From Comamonadaceae bacterium (lineage in GTDB: Bacteria; Pseudomonadota; Gammaproteobacteria; Burkholderiales; Burkholderiaceae_C), in NCBI GenBank assembly GCA_947478935.1, contig CANJXV010000037.1, positions 1 to 13,394 of the forward strand: DNA of 13,394 nt. Direction: 5' to 3'. Below are positions 7,346-13,394 of this stretch, piece by piece. A program made the translations under genes and the position numbers. Position 1 is the stretch's first letter. The number at the start of each line of letters is the position of its first letter. The notes under the pieces were generated by a model that saw only the letters and a program-made list of their open reading frames with translations, was not told where the DNA came from and made no database searches.

Positions 7346-9160
7346 TCAATCGGTTTCAAAACGTTTTTCCCGGTCATAGGGAAACACGTCATGTACATAG
7401 CCTTGCGCGATGCGCTCTTTATGGCCTTGCCAGAAATCTACATCGAGTAAATCAGCATGGTGTTCCATGAATACTTTACGCACGGCCGGATTGCCCAATA
7501 AAAACGGCGTGAAGGTTTCGGGGAAAACGTCTTTGGGGCCAACGCTGTACCAGGTCTCGCCAGACATTTCTTCCTCTTCGTTGCGCGGCGCGGGCACGCG
7601 ACGGAAATTGCAGTCGGTGATGTACTCGATTTCATCGTAGTCATAAAACACGACCTTGCCATGGCGCGTGATGCCGAAGTTTTTCCATAACATATCGCCC
7701 GGAAAAATATTGGCCGCTACCAGGTCTTTGATGGCATTGCCGTATTCCACCACGCCGCGTGCTATCTGCCCTCGTGCGCGTTCGGCGTTGGCCGAAGCGT
7801 TATCCGCATCCGCACCGCCCGCATCAAAGGCTTCCTGCAAATAGATGTTGAGTGGAATCATGCGCCGCTCAATATAGACATGCTTGATGATGACTTCCTG
7901 CGTGCCATCGCTGCGGGTGTTGATTTGCAATTGACTAGGTGCAAATTTTTCTATCTCAGCCAATAACTCCGGCTCAAAGCGATGTAAGGGAAAACCCACT
8001 CCGCTGTACTCCAAGGTGTCGGCCATGCGCCCGACCCGGTCGTGTTGTTTCACCAGTAAATACTTGCCTTTGATTTGCTCACGCGAGGTGTCTTTGGGTG
8101 GCGGATAAAAGTCTTTGATGACTTTAAACACATAGGGAAAGCTAGGCTGGTCAAACACTAGCATCACCATGCCTTTGATACCCGGCGCGATGCGGAACTT
8201 GTCAGTGGAGTGGCGCAGGTGGTGCAAAAAGTCGCGGTAAAAAAGCGTCTTCCCTTGTTTGGCCAGACCCAGTGCGTTGTAAATTTCATTGCGCGGTTTA
8301 CGCGGCATCAGGCTGCGCAAAAATTGCACATAGGCCGAGGGCACTTCCATGTCCACCATGAAGTAAGCGCGCGCAAAACTAAACAGCATCAGCAAATCGT
8401 CTTCGCCAAACAAAGCCGCGTCGATGCGTAGCAGCGCGGTTTTGCCATGCAACACCGGCAGTGCAAAGCCCAGCTCCTGAAAACCATTGATCAGCTTGCC
8501 GACGATATAGCAACCCTTGTTGCGAAAGAACAAGCCGGTCAGCACCTGCACCTGAAAATTGGCGCGCAAGGCAAAGTCGCCCAGTTGCTCGCGCATCACC
8601 TGCGCCACCAACGCGGTATCACGCTCCAGGTCTTCAAAGCCTAGGCGTAAATCAAAGTCCTGCACCATGCGCAGCGCCGTGTCCTGCATGGTTTCCCGTG
8701 TCGGGTAATAAGCCCGATACGTGGGTCGCGCATCCGCTTCGCTGTTTTCTATGTATTCGGTGCTGACCGCAGGGCGGACAAAAATGAAGTCGTTTTGAAA
8801 ATAACTGCGGTGCAAAATTTTCGTGGTGACCGAGTTAAAAAACGTTTCGGCCAACTCGGGTTGGTGGTGATCCACCAGCAAGCCGATGTAGAGTAGCTTC
8901 ACTTGCTGCCAGACTTCCATAGGCTGCTCACCCGCTTTAAATTCACGCTCCAGGCGGTTGGAGCATTCCAGCACGCGCAAGTCATAAAACTCGATGCGCT
9001 CGCGCTGGGCGCGCTGCTGGCCGTGCCAGTCTGCGGTTTCAAAGCGATGTTTGGCGCGCGCAGACTCGGTGCGAAACAGACGGTAGTGGCGGTTAAAACC
9101 GTCCATCATCGCTTTGGCGATGTCAGCGGCCAGCGGCGAATCCAGGCGGGTGGGAAACAT
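7346..9160 (-). CDS. aceK: Isocitrate dehydrogenase kinase/phosphatase
   Basis: A 604-residue bifunctional enzyme that phosphorylates and dephosphorylates isocitrate dehydrogenase, setting carbon flow between the TCA cycle and the glyoxylate bypass. The N-terminal half is the AceK regulatory domain. The kinase-like domain shows the ATP-loop APGIKGMVM (325-333), Lys346 in V-F-K-V-I-K-D, the family string VKQHDRVGRMADTLEY (370-385), Asp489 and Asn494 in G-D-M-L-W-K-N-F-G, and Asp507 in V-V-F-Y-D-Y-D-E-I. All key residues are present, so the protein should be active. It is longer than E. coli AceK (578 residues), partly because of an Ala/Asp-rich insert at about 445-462. No aceA or aceB gene lies in the window; instead aceK sits between carbonic anhydrase (12 bp) and thiolase (29 bp). 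Its SD is weak. Confidence 0.97.
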   Translation of the reverse strand: MFPTRLDSPLAADIAKAMMDGFNRHYRLFRTESARAKHRFETADWHGQQRAQRERIEFYDLRVLECSNRLEREFKAGEQPMEVWQQVKLLYIGLLVDHHQPELAETFFNSVTTKILHRSYFQNDFIFVRPAVSTEYIENSEADARPTYRAYYPTRETMQDTALRMVQDFDLRLGFEDLERDTALVAQVMREQLGDFALRANFQVQVLTGLFFRNKGCYIVGKLINGFQELGFALPVLHGKTALLRIDAALFGEDDLLMLFSFARAYFMVDMEVPSAYVQFLRSLMPRKPRNEIYNALGLAKQGKTLFYRDFLHHLRHSTDKFRIAPGIKGMVMLVFDQPSFPYVFKVIKDFYPPPKDTSREQIKGKYLLVKQHDRVGRMADTLEYSGVGFPLHRFEPELLAEIEKFAPSQLQINTRSDGTQEVIIKHVYIERRMIPLNIYLQEAFDAGGADADNASANAERARGQIARGVVEYGNAIKDLVAANIFPGDMLWKNFGITRHGKVVFYDYDEIEYITDCNFRRVPAPRNEEEEMSGETWYSVGPKDVFPETFTPFLLGNPAVRKVFMEHHADLLDVDFWQGHKERIAQGYVHDVFPYDREKRFETD

Positions 9161-9172
9161 GGCGGTACCCGG

Positions 9173-9826
9173 TTACCGCAGTGCGGTGGTAATGGCGGAA
9201 ATCGCGGCGCGGTAGATGGCAGCGACATCGTCTTTGCCACCCAAATGCATCTGCAGATCTTTGAGCAAGCCATCGTGCAAGCCATAGACGCAGCCGTGCA
9301 GCGTCACATCTTGATCGCGTGCCCAGGCGTCTTGCAAAACGGTGCTTTGCGCCACGTTCAGCACTTGCTCCACCGCATTAAGTTCGCACAAGATATTGGC
9401 GCGGGCCGACTCGGGCGCGTTGTCGATCAAGGCCTGGTGTCTATCGCGCACGTCCTGAATATGGCGCAGCCAGTTATCAGCCAGACCAATGCGTGCGCCC
9501 TCCAGCGCGGCCTGCACGCCCGAGCAACCGTAGTGGCCAACCAGCAAAATATCGCGCACCTGCAGGCGCTCTACCGCGAACTGGATCGTGGACAAAGCAT
9601 TGAGGTCCGAATGCACCACCACGTTAGCCACATTGCGATGGACAAAAATTTCACCCGGCGCCAGGCCGATGATTTGATTGGCAGGTACGCGGCTGTCCGA
9701 GCAGCCTATCCACATATAGCGCGGCTTTTGCTGCGCCGTGAGGCCCGTGAAAAAGCCGGGCTGCTTGCGCTCCATTTCAGCCGCCCAGGTGCGGTTGCGG
9801 GCGAATAAATCATTTAACTGGGTCAT
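9173..9826 (-). CDS. can: Beta-class carbonic anhydrase
   Basis: A 217-residue cytosolic zinc enzyme interconverting CO2 and bicarbonate, close in length to E. coli Can. Zinc ligands are Cys42 (W-I-G-C-S-D-S-R), His98 and Cys101 (V-G-H-Y-G-C-S-G); the Asp44-Arg46 dyad is present, as is the F-V-H-R-N-V-A-N motif (61-68). The gene lies 26 bp after isovaleryl-CoA dehydrogenase and 12 bp before aceK, so it appears to be cotranscribed with acyl-CoA catabolism. A sensible role, by inference, is supply of bicarbonate to biotin carboxylases such as methylcrotonyl-CoA carboxylase, which acts right after isovaleryl-CoA dehydrogenase. No clear SD precedes the ATG at 9826. Confidence 0.95.
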   Translation of the reverse strand: MTQLNDLFARNRTWAAEMERKQPGFFTGLTAQQKPRYMWIGCSDSRVPANQIIGLAPGEIFVHRNVANVVVHSDLNALSTIQFAVERLQVRDILLVGHYGCSGVQAALEGARIGLADNWLRHIQDVRDRHQALIDNAPESARANILCELNAVEQVLNVAQSTVLQDAWARDQDVTLHGCVYGLHDGLLKDLQMHLGGKDDVAAIYRAAISAITTALR

Positions 9827-9852
9827 ACAAATTAGGTTTTGCGCAACAAGAT

Positions 9853-11031
9853 TTAGGCGGTCTCGGAAAACAATTCACGGCCTATTAGCATACGGCGAAT
9901 TTCGCTAGTGCCTGCGCCGATTTCATACAGTTTCGCATCGCGCCACAAACGACCCAGCGGGTAATCGTTGATATAGCCATTGCCACCAAATATCTGTACC
10001 CCTTCGCCCGCCATCCAGGTTGCTTTTTCGGCGGTCCACAAAATCACGCTAGCGCAATCTTTGCGCACCCGGCGCACATGCTCGGTGCCAAGCGAATCCA
10101 GGTTCTTGGCGACCATATAGGCAAACGAGCGGCCCGCTTGCAACACGGTATACATATCAGCTATCTTGCCTTGAATCAGCTGAAACTCGCCAATGCTTTG
10201 GCCAAACTGTTTGCGCTCATGGATATAGGGCATGACGTTGTCCATCACCGATTGCATGATGCCCAAGGGCCCGCCGCTTAGCACCGCGCGCTCATAGTCC
10301 AGGCCGCTCATGAGTACCTTGGCGCCGTTGTTGATGCCGCCCAGCACGTGGGCCAGCGGCACTTCCACGTTGTTAAACACCAGCTCGCCCGTATGGCTGC
10401 CGCGCATGCCCAATTTATCCAGTTTTTGCGCCACCGAAAAACCCGGCATGTTTTTTTCAATTAGGAACGCCGTGACGCCGCGTGCGCCCAGCTCGGGGTC
10501 GGTTTTGGCATAGACCACTAAGGTGTCCGCATCCGGGCCGTTGGTAATCCACATCTTGCTGCCGTTGAGCACGAAGTAGCCGCCCTTGTCTTGCGCGCGC
10601 AGTTTCATAGACAGCACATCGCTGCCCGCGCCAGGCTCGCTCATGGCCAGGGCGCCCACGTGTTCGCCGCTGATCAGCTTGGGCAGGTAACGCTGGCGCT
10701 GCTCGGGCGTGCCATTGCGGCGAATCTGGTTAACGCACAAATTGCTGTGCGCACCATACGACAAACCCACTGACGCGCTGGCACGCGAAATTTCTTCCAT
10801 GGCTACCATGTGCGCCAAATAGCCCATAGCCGCACCGCCGTATTCTTCTTCAACGGTAATGCCCAGTACACCAAGCTCGCCCATCTTGCGCCACAAATCC
10901 ATAGGAAACTGATCGTCGCGATCAATCGCGGCGGCGCGCGGCGCGATTTCGGCTTGCGCAAAATCATGCACCGCTTCGCGTAGCGCATCCACATCTTCGC
11001 CTAGTTGAAAGTCCAGCCCTGGCAATGTCAT
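9853..11031 (-). CDS. liuA: Isovaleryl-CoA dehydrogenase (leucine degradation)
   Basis: A 392-residue FAD enzyme oxidising isovaleryl-CoA to 3-methylcrotonyl-CoA. Acyl-CoA dehydrogenase motifs are ALAMSEPGAGSDV (127-139) and VLNGSKMWITNGPDAD (154-169). The IVD-specific feature is Glu247 in G-L-D-Y-E-R-A-V-L-S-G-G-P-L-G, the helix-G catalytic base known from human IVD. The usual C-terminal base position is non-acidic here: Ala373 in Y-E-I-G-A-G-T-S-E-I-R-R. This combination makes IVD much more likely than a generic acyl-CoA dehydrogenase. The ATG at 11031 has an AGGGG SD at about 8 nt. The gene follows the thioesterase by 24 bp, with the MerR-type liuR one gene further upstream. The expected partner genes liuB to liuE are not downstream. 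Confidence 0.95.
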   Translation of the reverse strand: MTLPGLDFQLGEDVDALREAVHDFAQAEIAPRAAAIDRDDQFPMDLWRKMGELGVLGITVEEEYGGAAMGYLAHMVAMEEISRASASVGLSYGAHSNLCVNQIRRNGTPEQRQRYLPKLISGEHVGALAMSEPGAGSDVLSMKLRAQDKGGYFVLNGSKMWITNGPDADTLVVYAKTDPELGARGVTAFLIEKNMPGFSVAQKLDKLGMRGSHTGELVFNNVEVPLAHVLGGINNGAKVLMSGLDYERAVLSGGPLGIMQSVMDNVMPYIHERKQFGQSIGEFQLIQGKIADMYTVLQAGRSFAYMVAKNLDSLGTEHVRRVRKDCASVILWTAEKATWMAGEGVQIFGGNGYINDYPLGRLWRDAKLYEIGAGTSEIRRMLIGRELFSETA

Positions 11032-11055
11032 TTTTTGATCCCCTAGAAAATTTAT

Positions 11056-11502
11056 TCAGCTGCTGGCAGGCACCGTGGTCAAGGTTTGCTGCATAAGCGC
11101 ACATGGGCTGCTGCGTCCTTGCCTATCCACATGCAGCACTTCGGCAGATGCCACCGTCACGCGCTTACCGGCGCGCACGACTGTACCGGTAGCGCGCAAT
11201 TCGCCATCTTTAAAAGCCGCGAGAAAATTGATTTTGTACTCCACCGTGGTGACCTCAAGCCCCTCGGGCGCAAGCGTCAGCGCCGCATAGCCGCCTGCGA
11301 TGTCAGCCAGCATGCCGGTAGCGCCGCCATGAAACCCAAGTTGCTGCTGCGTCACCTTGTCCGAATACGGCAGGACCAGCTCCACGCATCCGGGCTCGGC
11401 GCGCAGCAGGCGCACACCCATGGCCCGCGACATGCCTTGGCGCGCCAGGCTGTTGGCAATACGTTCCCACAGCGCAGGATAGGGCGCGGTATCAGCGGAC
11501 AT
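11056..11502 (-). CDS. PaaI-family hotdog-fold thioesterase
   Basis: A 148-residue single hotdog domain. The PaaI-type active-site region is G-F-H-G-G-A-T-G-M-L-A-D-I-A-G-G (56-71), with His58, the Gly-Gly pair and Asp67. The following strand region T-V-E-Y-K-I-N-F-L-A-A (86-96) is also typical. It probably hydrolyses acyl-CoA esters in the cytosol, which could release CoA trapped in dead-end or toxic intermediates; the substrate is unknown. The frame is open further upstream to 11634, but that part lies within liuR and reads as Lys/Arg/Pro-rich noise, so the ATG at 11502 was chosen. It then overlaps the liuR 3' end by about 11 bp. No clear SD is seen, so translational coupling with liuR is likely. 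Confidence 0.88.
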   Translation of the reverse strand: MSADTAPYPALWERIANSLARQGMSRAMGVRLLRAEPGCVELVLPYSDKVTQQQLGFHGGATGMLADIAGGYAALTLAPEGLEVTTVEYKINFLAAFKDGELRATGTVVRAGKRVTVASAEVLHVDRQGRSSPCALMQQTLTTVPASS

Positions 11503-11929
11503 GCGCAACTTGGGTTTTAGGCTTTTTGCTTTTGGGCGCGCTGGCAGCCACTTTGGCCAACAGGGTGCGTGCTTCGCGCTGGTGCACTTTGATCTCGTCC
11601 AGATTGGCCTGCAAATCGGCCATCTGCTCTTCAATGCGGCTGCGGTGTACGTCCAGCACTTCCAAAAATTTGGTCAGCTGCATGCCCGTATCACGCGGGC
11701 TTTCGTAGGTATCGATGATGTCCTTGGCCTCGGTCAGGCTCAGGCCCAGGCGCTTGGCGCGCAAGGTCAGCTTGAGGCGTGTGCGGTCGCGCACGCTATA
11801 GACCCGATTACGTCCGCCCGGGCCGGTGCGCTCGGGTTGCAACAAGCCCAAGTCTTCGTAAAAACGAATGGCCCGGGTGGTCAGGTCAAACTCGCGCGAC
11901 AAGTCGCTGATACTAAAGGTACTGCTCAT
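11492..11929 (-). CDS. liuR: MerR-family transcriptional regulator, LiuR-like
   Basis: A 145-residue regulator. The N-terminal MerR winged helix-turn-helix is visible: F-S-I-S-D-L-S-R-E-F-D-L-T-T-R-A-I-R-F-Y-E-D-L-G-L-L (5-30), followed by a wing with GRNRVYS. After it comes a long dimerisation coiled coil (about 85-125). There are no cysteines, so it is not a metal or redox sensor of the MerR/SoxR kind. Its place directly upstream of isovaleryl-CoA dehydrogenase points to LiuR, the regulator of branched-chain amino-acid degradation in proteobacteria. The frame is open to an ATG at 11986, but the ATG at 11929 gives a normal MerR N-terminus (MSSTFSISDL) and was chosen. The palindrome at 12011-12032, about 80 bp upstream, is its likely operator and would give autoregulation. 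Effector unknown; an acyl-CoA intermediate is plausible. Confidence 0.9.
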   Translation of the reverse strand: MSSTFSISDLSREFDLTTRAIRFYEDLGLLQPERTGPGGRNRVYSVRDRTRLKLTLRAKRLGLSLTEAKDIIDTYESPRDTGMQLTKFLEVLDVHRSRIEEQMADLQANLDEIKVHQREARTLLAKVAASAPKSKKPKTQVAHVR

Positions 11930-12010
11930 AGTCGGTGGCAAAAAGCTGGCGAGGTGCAAGATACAAACCCATGCGACACAGGCCAAGGGCCATACTGTCT
12001 AGAATCATGG
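11930..12010 (-). promoter_or_regulatory. liuR leader and -10 region
   Basis: Reading leftward from the palindrome, its right end gives a -35-like TTGACG (12032-12027). After 17 bp comes CATGAT (12009-12004), four of six matches to the -10 consensus. Transcription would then start near 11997 and leave a leader of about 70 nt before the liuR ATG at 11929. The leader has no strong SD. Assigned by inspection only. Confidence 0.4.
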
Positions 12011-12032
12011 TTGACGTTTACGTAAACGTCAA
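12011..12032. promoter_or_regulatory. Perfect 22-bp palindrome, probable LiuR operator
   Basis: The half-site TTGACGTTTAC is followed immediately by its exact reverse complement, with no mismatch and no spacer. The site lies between divergent liuR and the MBL-fold gene. Even-length palindromes centred on an AC/GT core near promoters are the usual binding sites of MerR proteins, and as I recall the LiuR consensus in proteobacteria is of this TTTACGTAAA kind. An outer pair ATGGTT (12007-12012) and AACCAT (12038-12043) partly overlaps it, making a nested repeat. Both ends contain TTGACG, so a bound protein would cover the -35 region of both promoters. Confidence 0.85.
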
Positions 12033-12039
12033 TTATGAA
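12011..12039 (+). promoter_or_regulatory. Probable sigma-70 promoter of the MBL-fold gene
   Basis: TTGACG at 12011-12016 is a five-of-six -35 match. After 17 bp, TATGAA at 12034-12039 is a four-of-six -10 match. Transcription would start near 12046, only about 9 nt before the ATG at 12055. The -35 box lies inside the palindrome, which suits repression by the bound regulator. Confidence 0.45.
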
Positions 12040-12054
12040 CCATAAGCCCCCACC

Positions 12055-13125
12055 ATGAACGCCCTCGAATCCCACTTGCACTATCCCTTGGGCTCTGCCC
12101 TGCCGGCACCGGGGGGCAGTATTGAAGTGGCGCCTGGCATTTTGTGGATACGCATGGTGCTTCCGTTTGCGCTAGACCATATCAATCTATGGCTTTTGCG
12201 CGATTGCATGGAAGGCGAAAACGGTCCGGTACAAGGCTGGAGCGTGGTGGACTGTTGCATCCACCGCGACGAAGCCAAAGCCCAATGGGAGCAAATTTTT
12301 AGCAATGAATTGCAAGGCTTGCCGATCCTGCGCGTGATATGCACCCATATGCACCCGGACCACATCGGCCTGGCCCATTGGCTATGCGAGCGCTGGAAGG
12401 TGGACTTGTGGATCAGCGCCGCTGACTACCAGGTGGCGCGTTTTGCCTGCATGGGCGCCAACGGCTTTGGCGGCGAGCGCTCTGCGGCCTATTTCGCGGC
12501 CCACGGCATGAACGACGAGGGCTCGGTGGAGCAAGTGCGCGCGCGCACCAACTACTTTCCCAACCTAGTGCCTTCGGTTCCTGACAGCTACCACCGCCTG
12601 ATCGACGGTAAGGTGCTGGACATCGGCGGGCGCAATTGGCGCTGCATCAGCGGCTACGGCCATGCGCCAGAGCACATCGCGCTGTACTGCGATGACTTGC
12701 AAGTACTGCTCGGCGGCGACATGATGCTGCCGCGTATTTCCACCAACGTCAGCGTTTATGAACAAGAGCCTGAGGCCGATGCGCTCAAGCTGTTTCTGGA
12801 CTCGATTGACAAGTTCAAACCCCTGCCGGCTGATACCTTGACGCTACCTGCGCACGGTAAGCCCTTCACCGGCTTGCATGTACGCATTGAGCAACTCCAC
12901 ACCCACCACCGCGAGCGCCTGGCCGAAGTCATGCAGGCCTGCGCCGCCGGGCCACAAAGCGCGCGCGATGTGGTGCCAGTGCTGTTCACACGCGCGCTGG
13001 ATTTGCACCAGATGACTTTTGCCATGGGCGAGGCGGTGGCGCATTTGCATATGTTGTGGTTTCAGAAAAAACTGCGCCGCAGCCTGGGCGCTGATGGCGT
13101 ATACCGCTTCAGCCTGCCGGCCTGA
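12055..13125 (+). CDS. MBL-fold metallo-hydrolase with C-terminal winged-helix-like domain
   Basis: A 356-residue protein. The metallo-beta-lactamase motif T-H-M-H-P-D-H-I-G supplies His98, His100, Asp102 and His103. Further ligands are His203 (G-Y-G-H-A-P-E-H), Asp222 (L-G-G-D-M-M) and His267 (L-P-A-H-G), so a two-metal site is complete. After the core, a C-terminal region (about 278-356) with R-E-R-L-A-E-V and a V-x-x-x-L-F segment, ending in basic helices, resembles the winged-helix tail of LACTB2-like and other glyoxalase II-related hydrolases. No signal peptide is seen, so it is cytosolic. The substrate is unknown; acyl-thioester hydrolysis is plausible because it shares a regulatory region with liuR. 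The ATG has no SD, and the preceding CCCCCACC is unlike a ribosome binding site. Confidence 0.9.
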   Translation: MNALESHLHYPLGSALPAPGGSIEVAPGILWIRMVLPFALDHINLWLLRDCMEGENGPVQGWSVVDCCIHRDEAKAQWEQIFSNELQGLPILRVICTHMHPDHIGLAHWLCERWKVDLWISAADYQVARFACMGANGFGGERSAAYFAAHGMNDEGSVEQVRARTNYFPNLVPSVPDSYHRLIDGKVLDIGGRNWRCISGYGHAPEHIALYCDDLQVLLGGDMMLPRISTNVSVYEQEPEADALKLFLDSIDKFKPLPADTLTLPAHGKPFTGLHVRIEQLHTHHRERLAEVMQACAAGPQSARDVVPVLFTRALDLHQMTFAMGEAVAHLHMLWFQKKLRRSLGADGVYRFSLPA

Positions 13126-13132
13126 GCGGCCG
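13118..13132. terminator. Short GC hairpin between convergent genes
   Basis: CGGCC and GGCCG form a 5-bp stem around a TGAGC loop that contains the stop codon of the MBL-fold gene. There is no T-run on either side, so it is at best a weak two-way terminator for the convergent genes, whose stops are only 10 bp apart. Confidence 0.25.
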
Positions 13133-13135
13133 CGC

Positions 13136-13394
13136 TTACCAAAGCGGCGCAGTCGGGTCTTTAAGCTGTTTGCGCCGCTCTGGGTAGTCGGGCATCACGC
13201 TGCCTACGGTTTGCCAAAAGCGCGGGCTATGGTTCATCACCCGCAAATGACTCAGCTCATGCGCCACCACATAGTCGATCACTGGCAATTCAAAATGCAT
13301 CAAGCGCCAGTTCAGGCGGATAGAGCCGTCGCTCTTGGCGCTGCCCCAGCGCTTGTCGGCATTGCTCAGCGACAAGCGTGTCCAGCGCACTTGC
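13136..13394 (-). CDS. YgjP-like (DUF45) zinc metallopeptidase domain protein, C-terminal part
   Basis: Eighty-five residues plus a stop are visible; the N-terminal part lies beyond the window edge. The frame stays open to the edge, and the GTG at 13390 is an internal valine rather than a start, because the family R-W-G-S segment is close by and the domain should continue upstream. Family signatures are K-R-W-G-S, the I-R-L-N-W-R-L strand, D-Y-V-V-A-H-E-L-S-H-L with its HExxH zinc site, and N-H-S-P-R-F-W with the third ligand His. This pattern matches the YgjP/DUF45 (WLM/SprT-like gluzincin) family. The cellular role is poorly defined. It converges on the MBL-fold gene with 10 bp between stops. 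Confidence 0.9.
   Translation of the reverse strand, partial: QVRWTRLSLSNADKRWGSAKSDGSIRLNWRLMHFELPVIDYVVAHELSHLRVMNHSPRFWQTVGSVMPDYPERRKQLKDPTAPLW

Noticed and set aside
8903..9808. A 301-codon open frame on the plus strand, antisense to aceK and can
   Set aside because: It runs opposite two enzymes with complete catalytic motifs, its translation shows no recognisable domain, and long antisense frames are expected in GC-rich coding DNA.
11855..11868. Inverted repeat TTCGT-AAAA-ACGAA inside liuR, considered as a second operator
   Set aside because: Its sequence and symmetry differ from the 12011-12032 palindrome and it encodes conserved HTH residues; chance is enough to explain it.
1..13394. 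Mobile elements, CRISPR, toxin-antitoxin, phage or defence genes
   Set aside because: No transposase, integrase, direct-repeat array, recombination site or defence-type domain was seen; all longer genes are ordinary chromosomal enzymes or regulators.

Overview
The window looks like core chromosome of a betaproteobacterium in Burkholderiales, most likely Comamonadaceae (Rhodoferax/Polaromonas/Limnohabitans type). The reasons are the moderately high GC, the dense packing, the style of the encoded proteins (Uup with Ala/Pro linkers, a large AceK, YchJ with the long Cys spacing) and a MerR-type LiuR regulator next to isovaleryl-CoA dehydrogenase. I see no tRNA, rRNA, CRISPR array, insertion sequence, phage gene or origin.

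Layout. (1) 1-2749, plus strand: the 3' end of a probable MarR-like winged-helix regulator, a small MASE1-like membrane protein, and the ABC-F ATPase Uup. (2) 2762-4015, minus strand: a CaiB/BaiF (family III) CoA-transferase, separated from the next cluster by 98 bp. (3) 4114-11929, minus strand: nine tightly packed genes, read in the order liuR (MerR), PaaI-type thioesterase, isovaleryl-CoA dehydrogenase (liuA), beta-carbonic anhydrase, isocitrate dehydrogenase kinase/phosphatase (aceK), acetyl-CoA acetyltransferase, a second acyl-CoA dehydrogenase, a single-domain rhodanese, and ychJ. Gaps are 8-29 bp or short overlaps, so one operon is plausible. (4) 12055-13125, plus strand: a metallo-beta-lactamase-fold hydrolase, divergent from liuR. 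(5) 13136-13394, minus strand: the C-terminal part of a YgjP-like (DUF45) zinc metallopeptidase-type protein, cut by the window edge.

How it fits together. The liuR/MBL intergenic region carries a perfect 22-bp palindrome (12011-12032) whose outer ends look like -35 boxes for both divergent promoters. It is the natural LiuR operator candidate. The operon then reads as branched-chain acyl-CoA (leucine) catabolism joined to two central-carbon genes. Carbonic anhydrase could supply bicarbonate to methylcrotonyl-CoA carboxylase, and AceK sets the split between the TCA cycle and the glyoxylate bypass for the resulting acetyl-CoA. The carboxylase, hydratase and lyase genes (liuB, liuC, liuD, liuE) are not in the window. 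That joined control is an inference; the gene order and operator are seen directly.

No clearly new system is visible. The most interesting items are the symmetric divergent operator/promoter and the carbonic anhydrase plus aceK placement in a leucine-catabolic operon.
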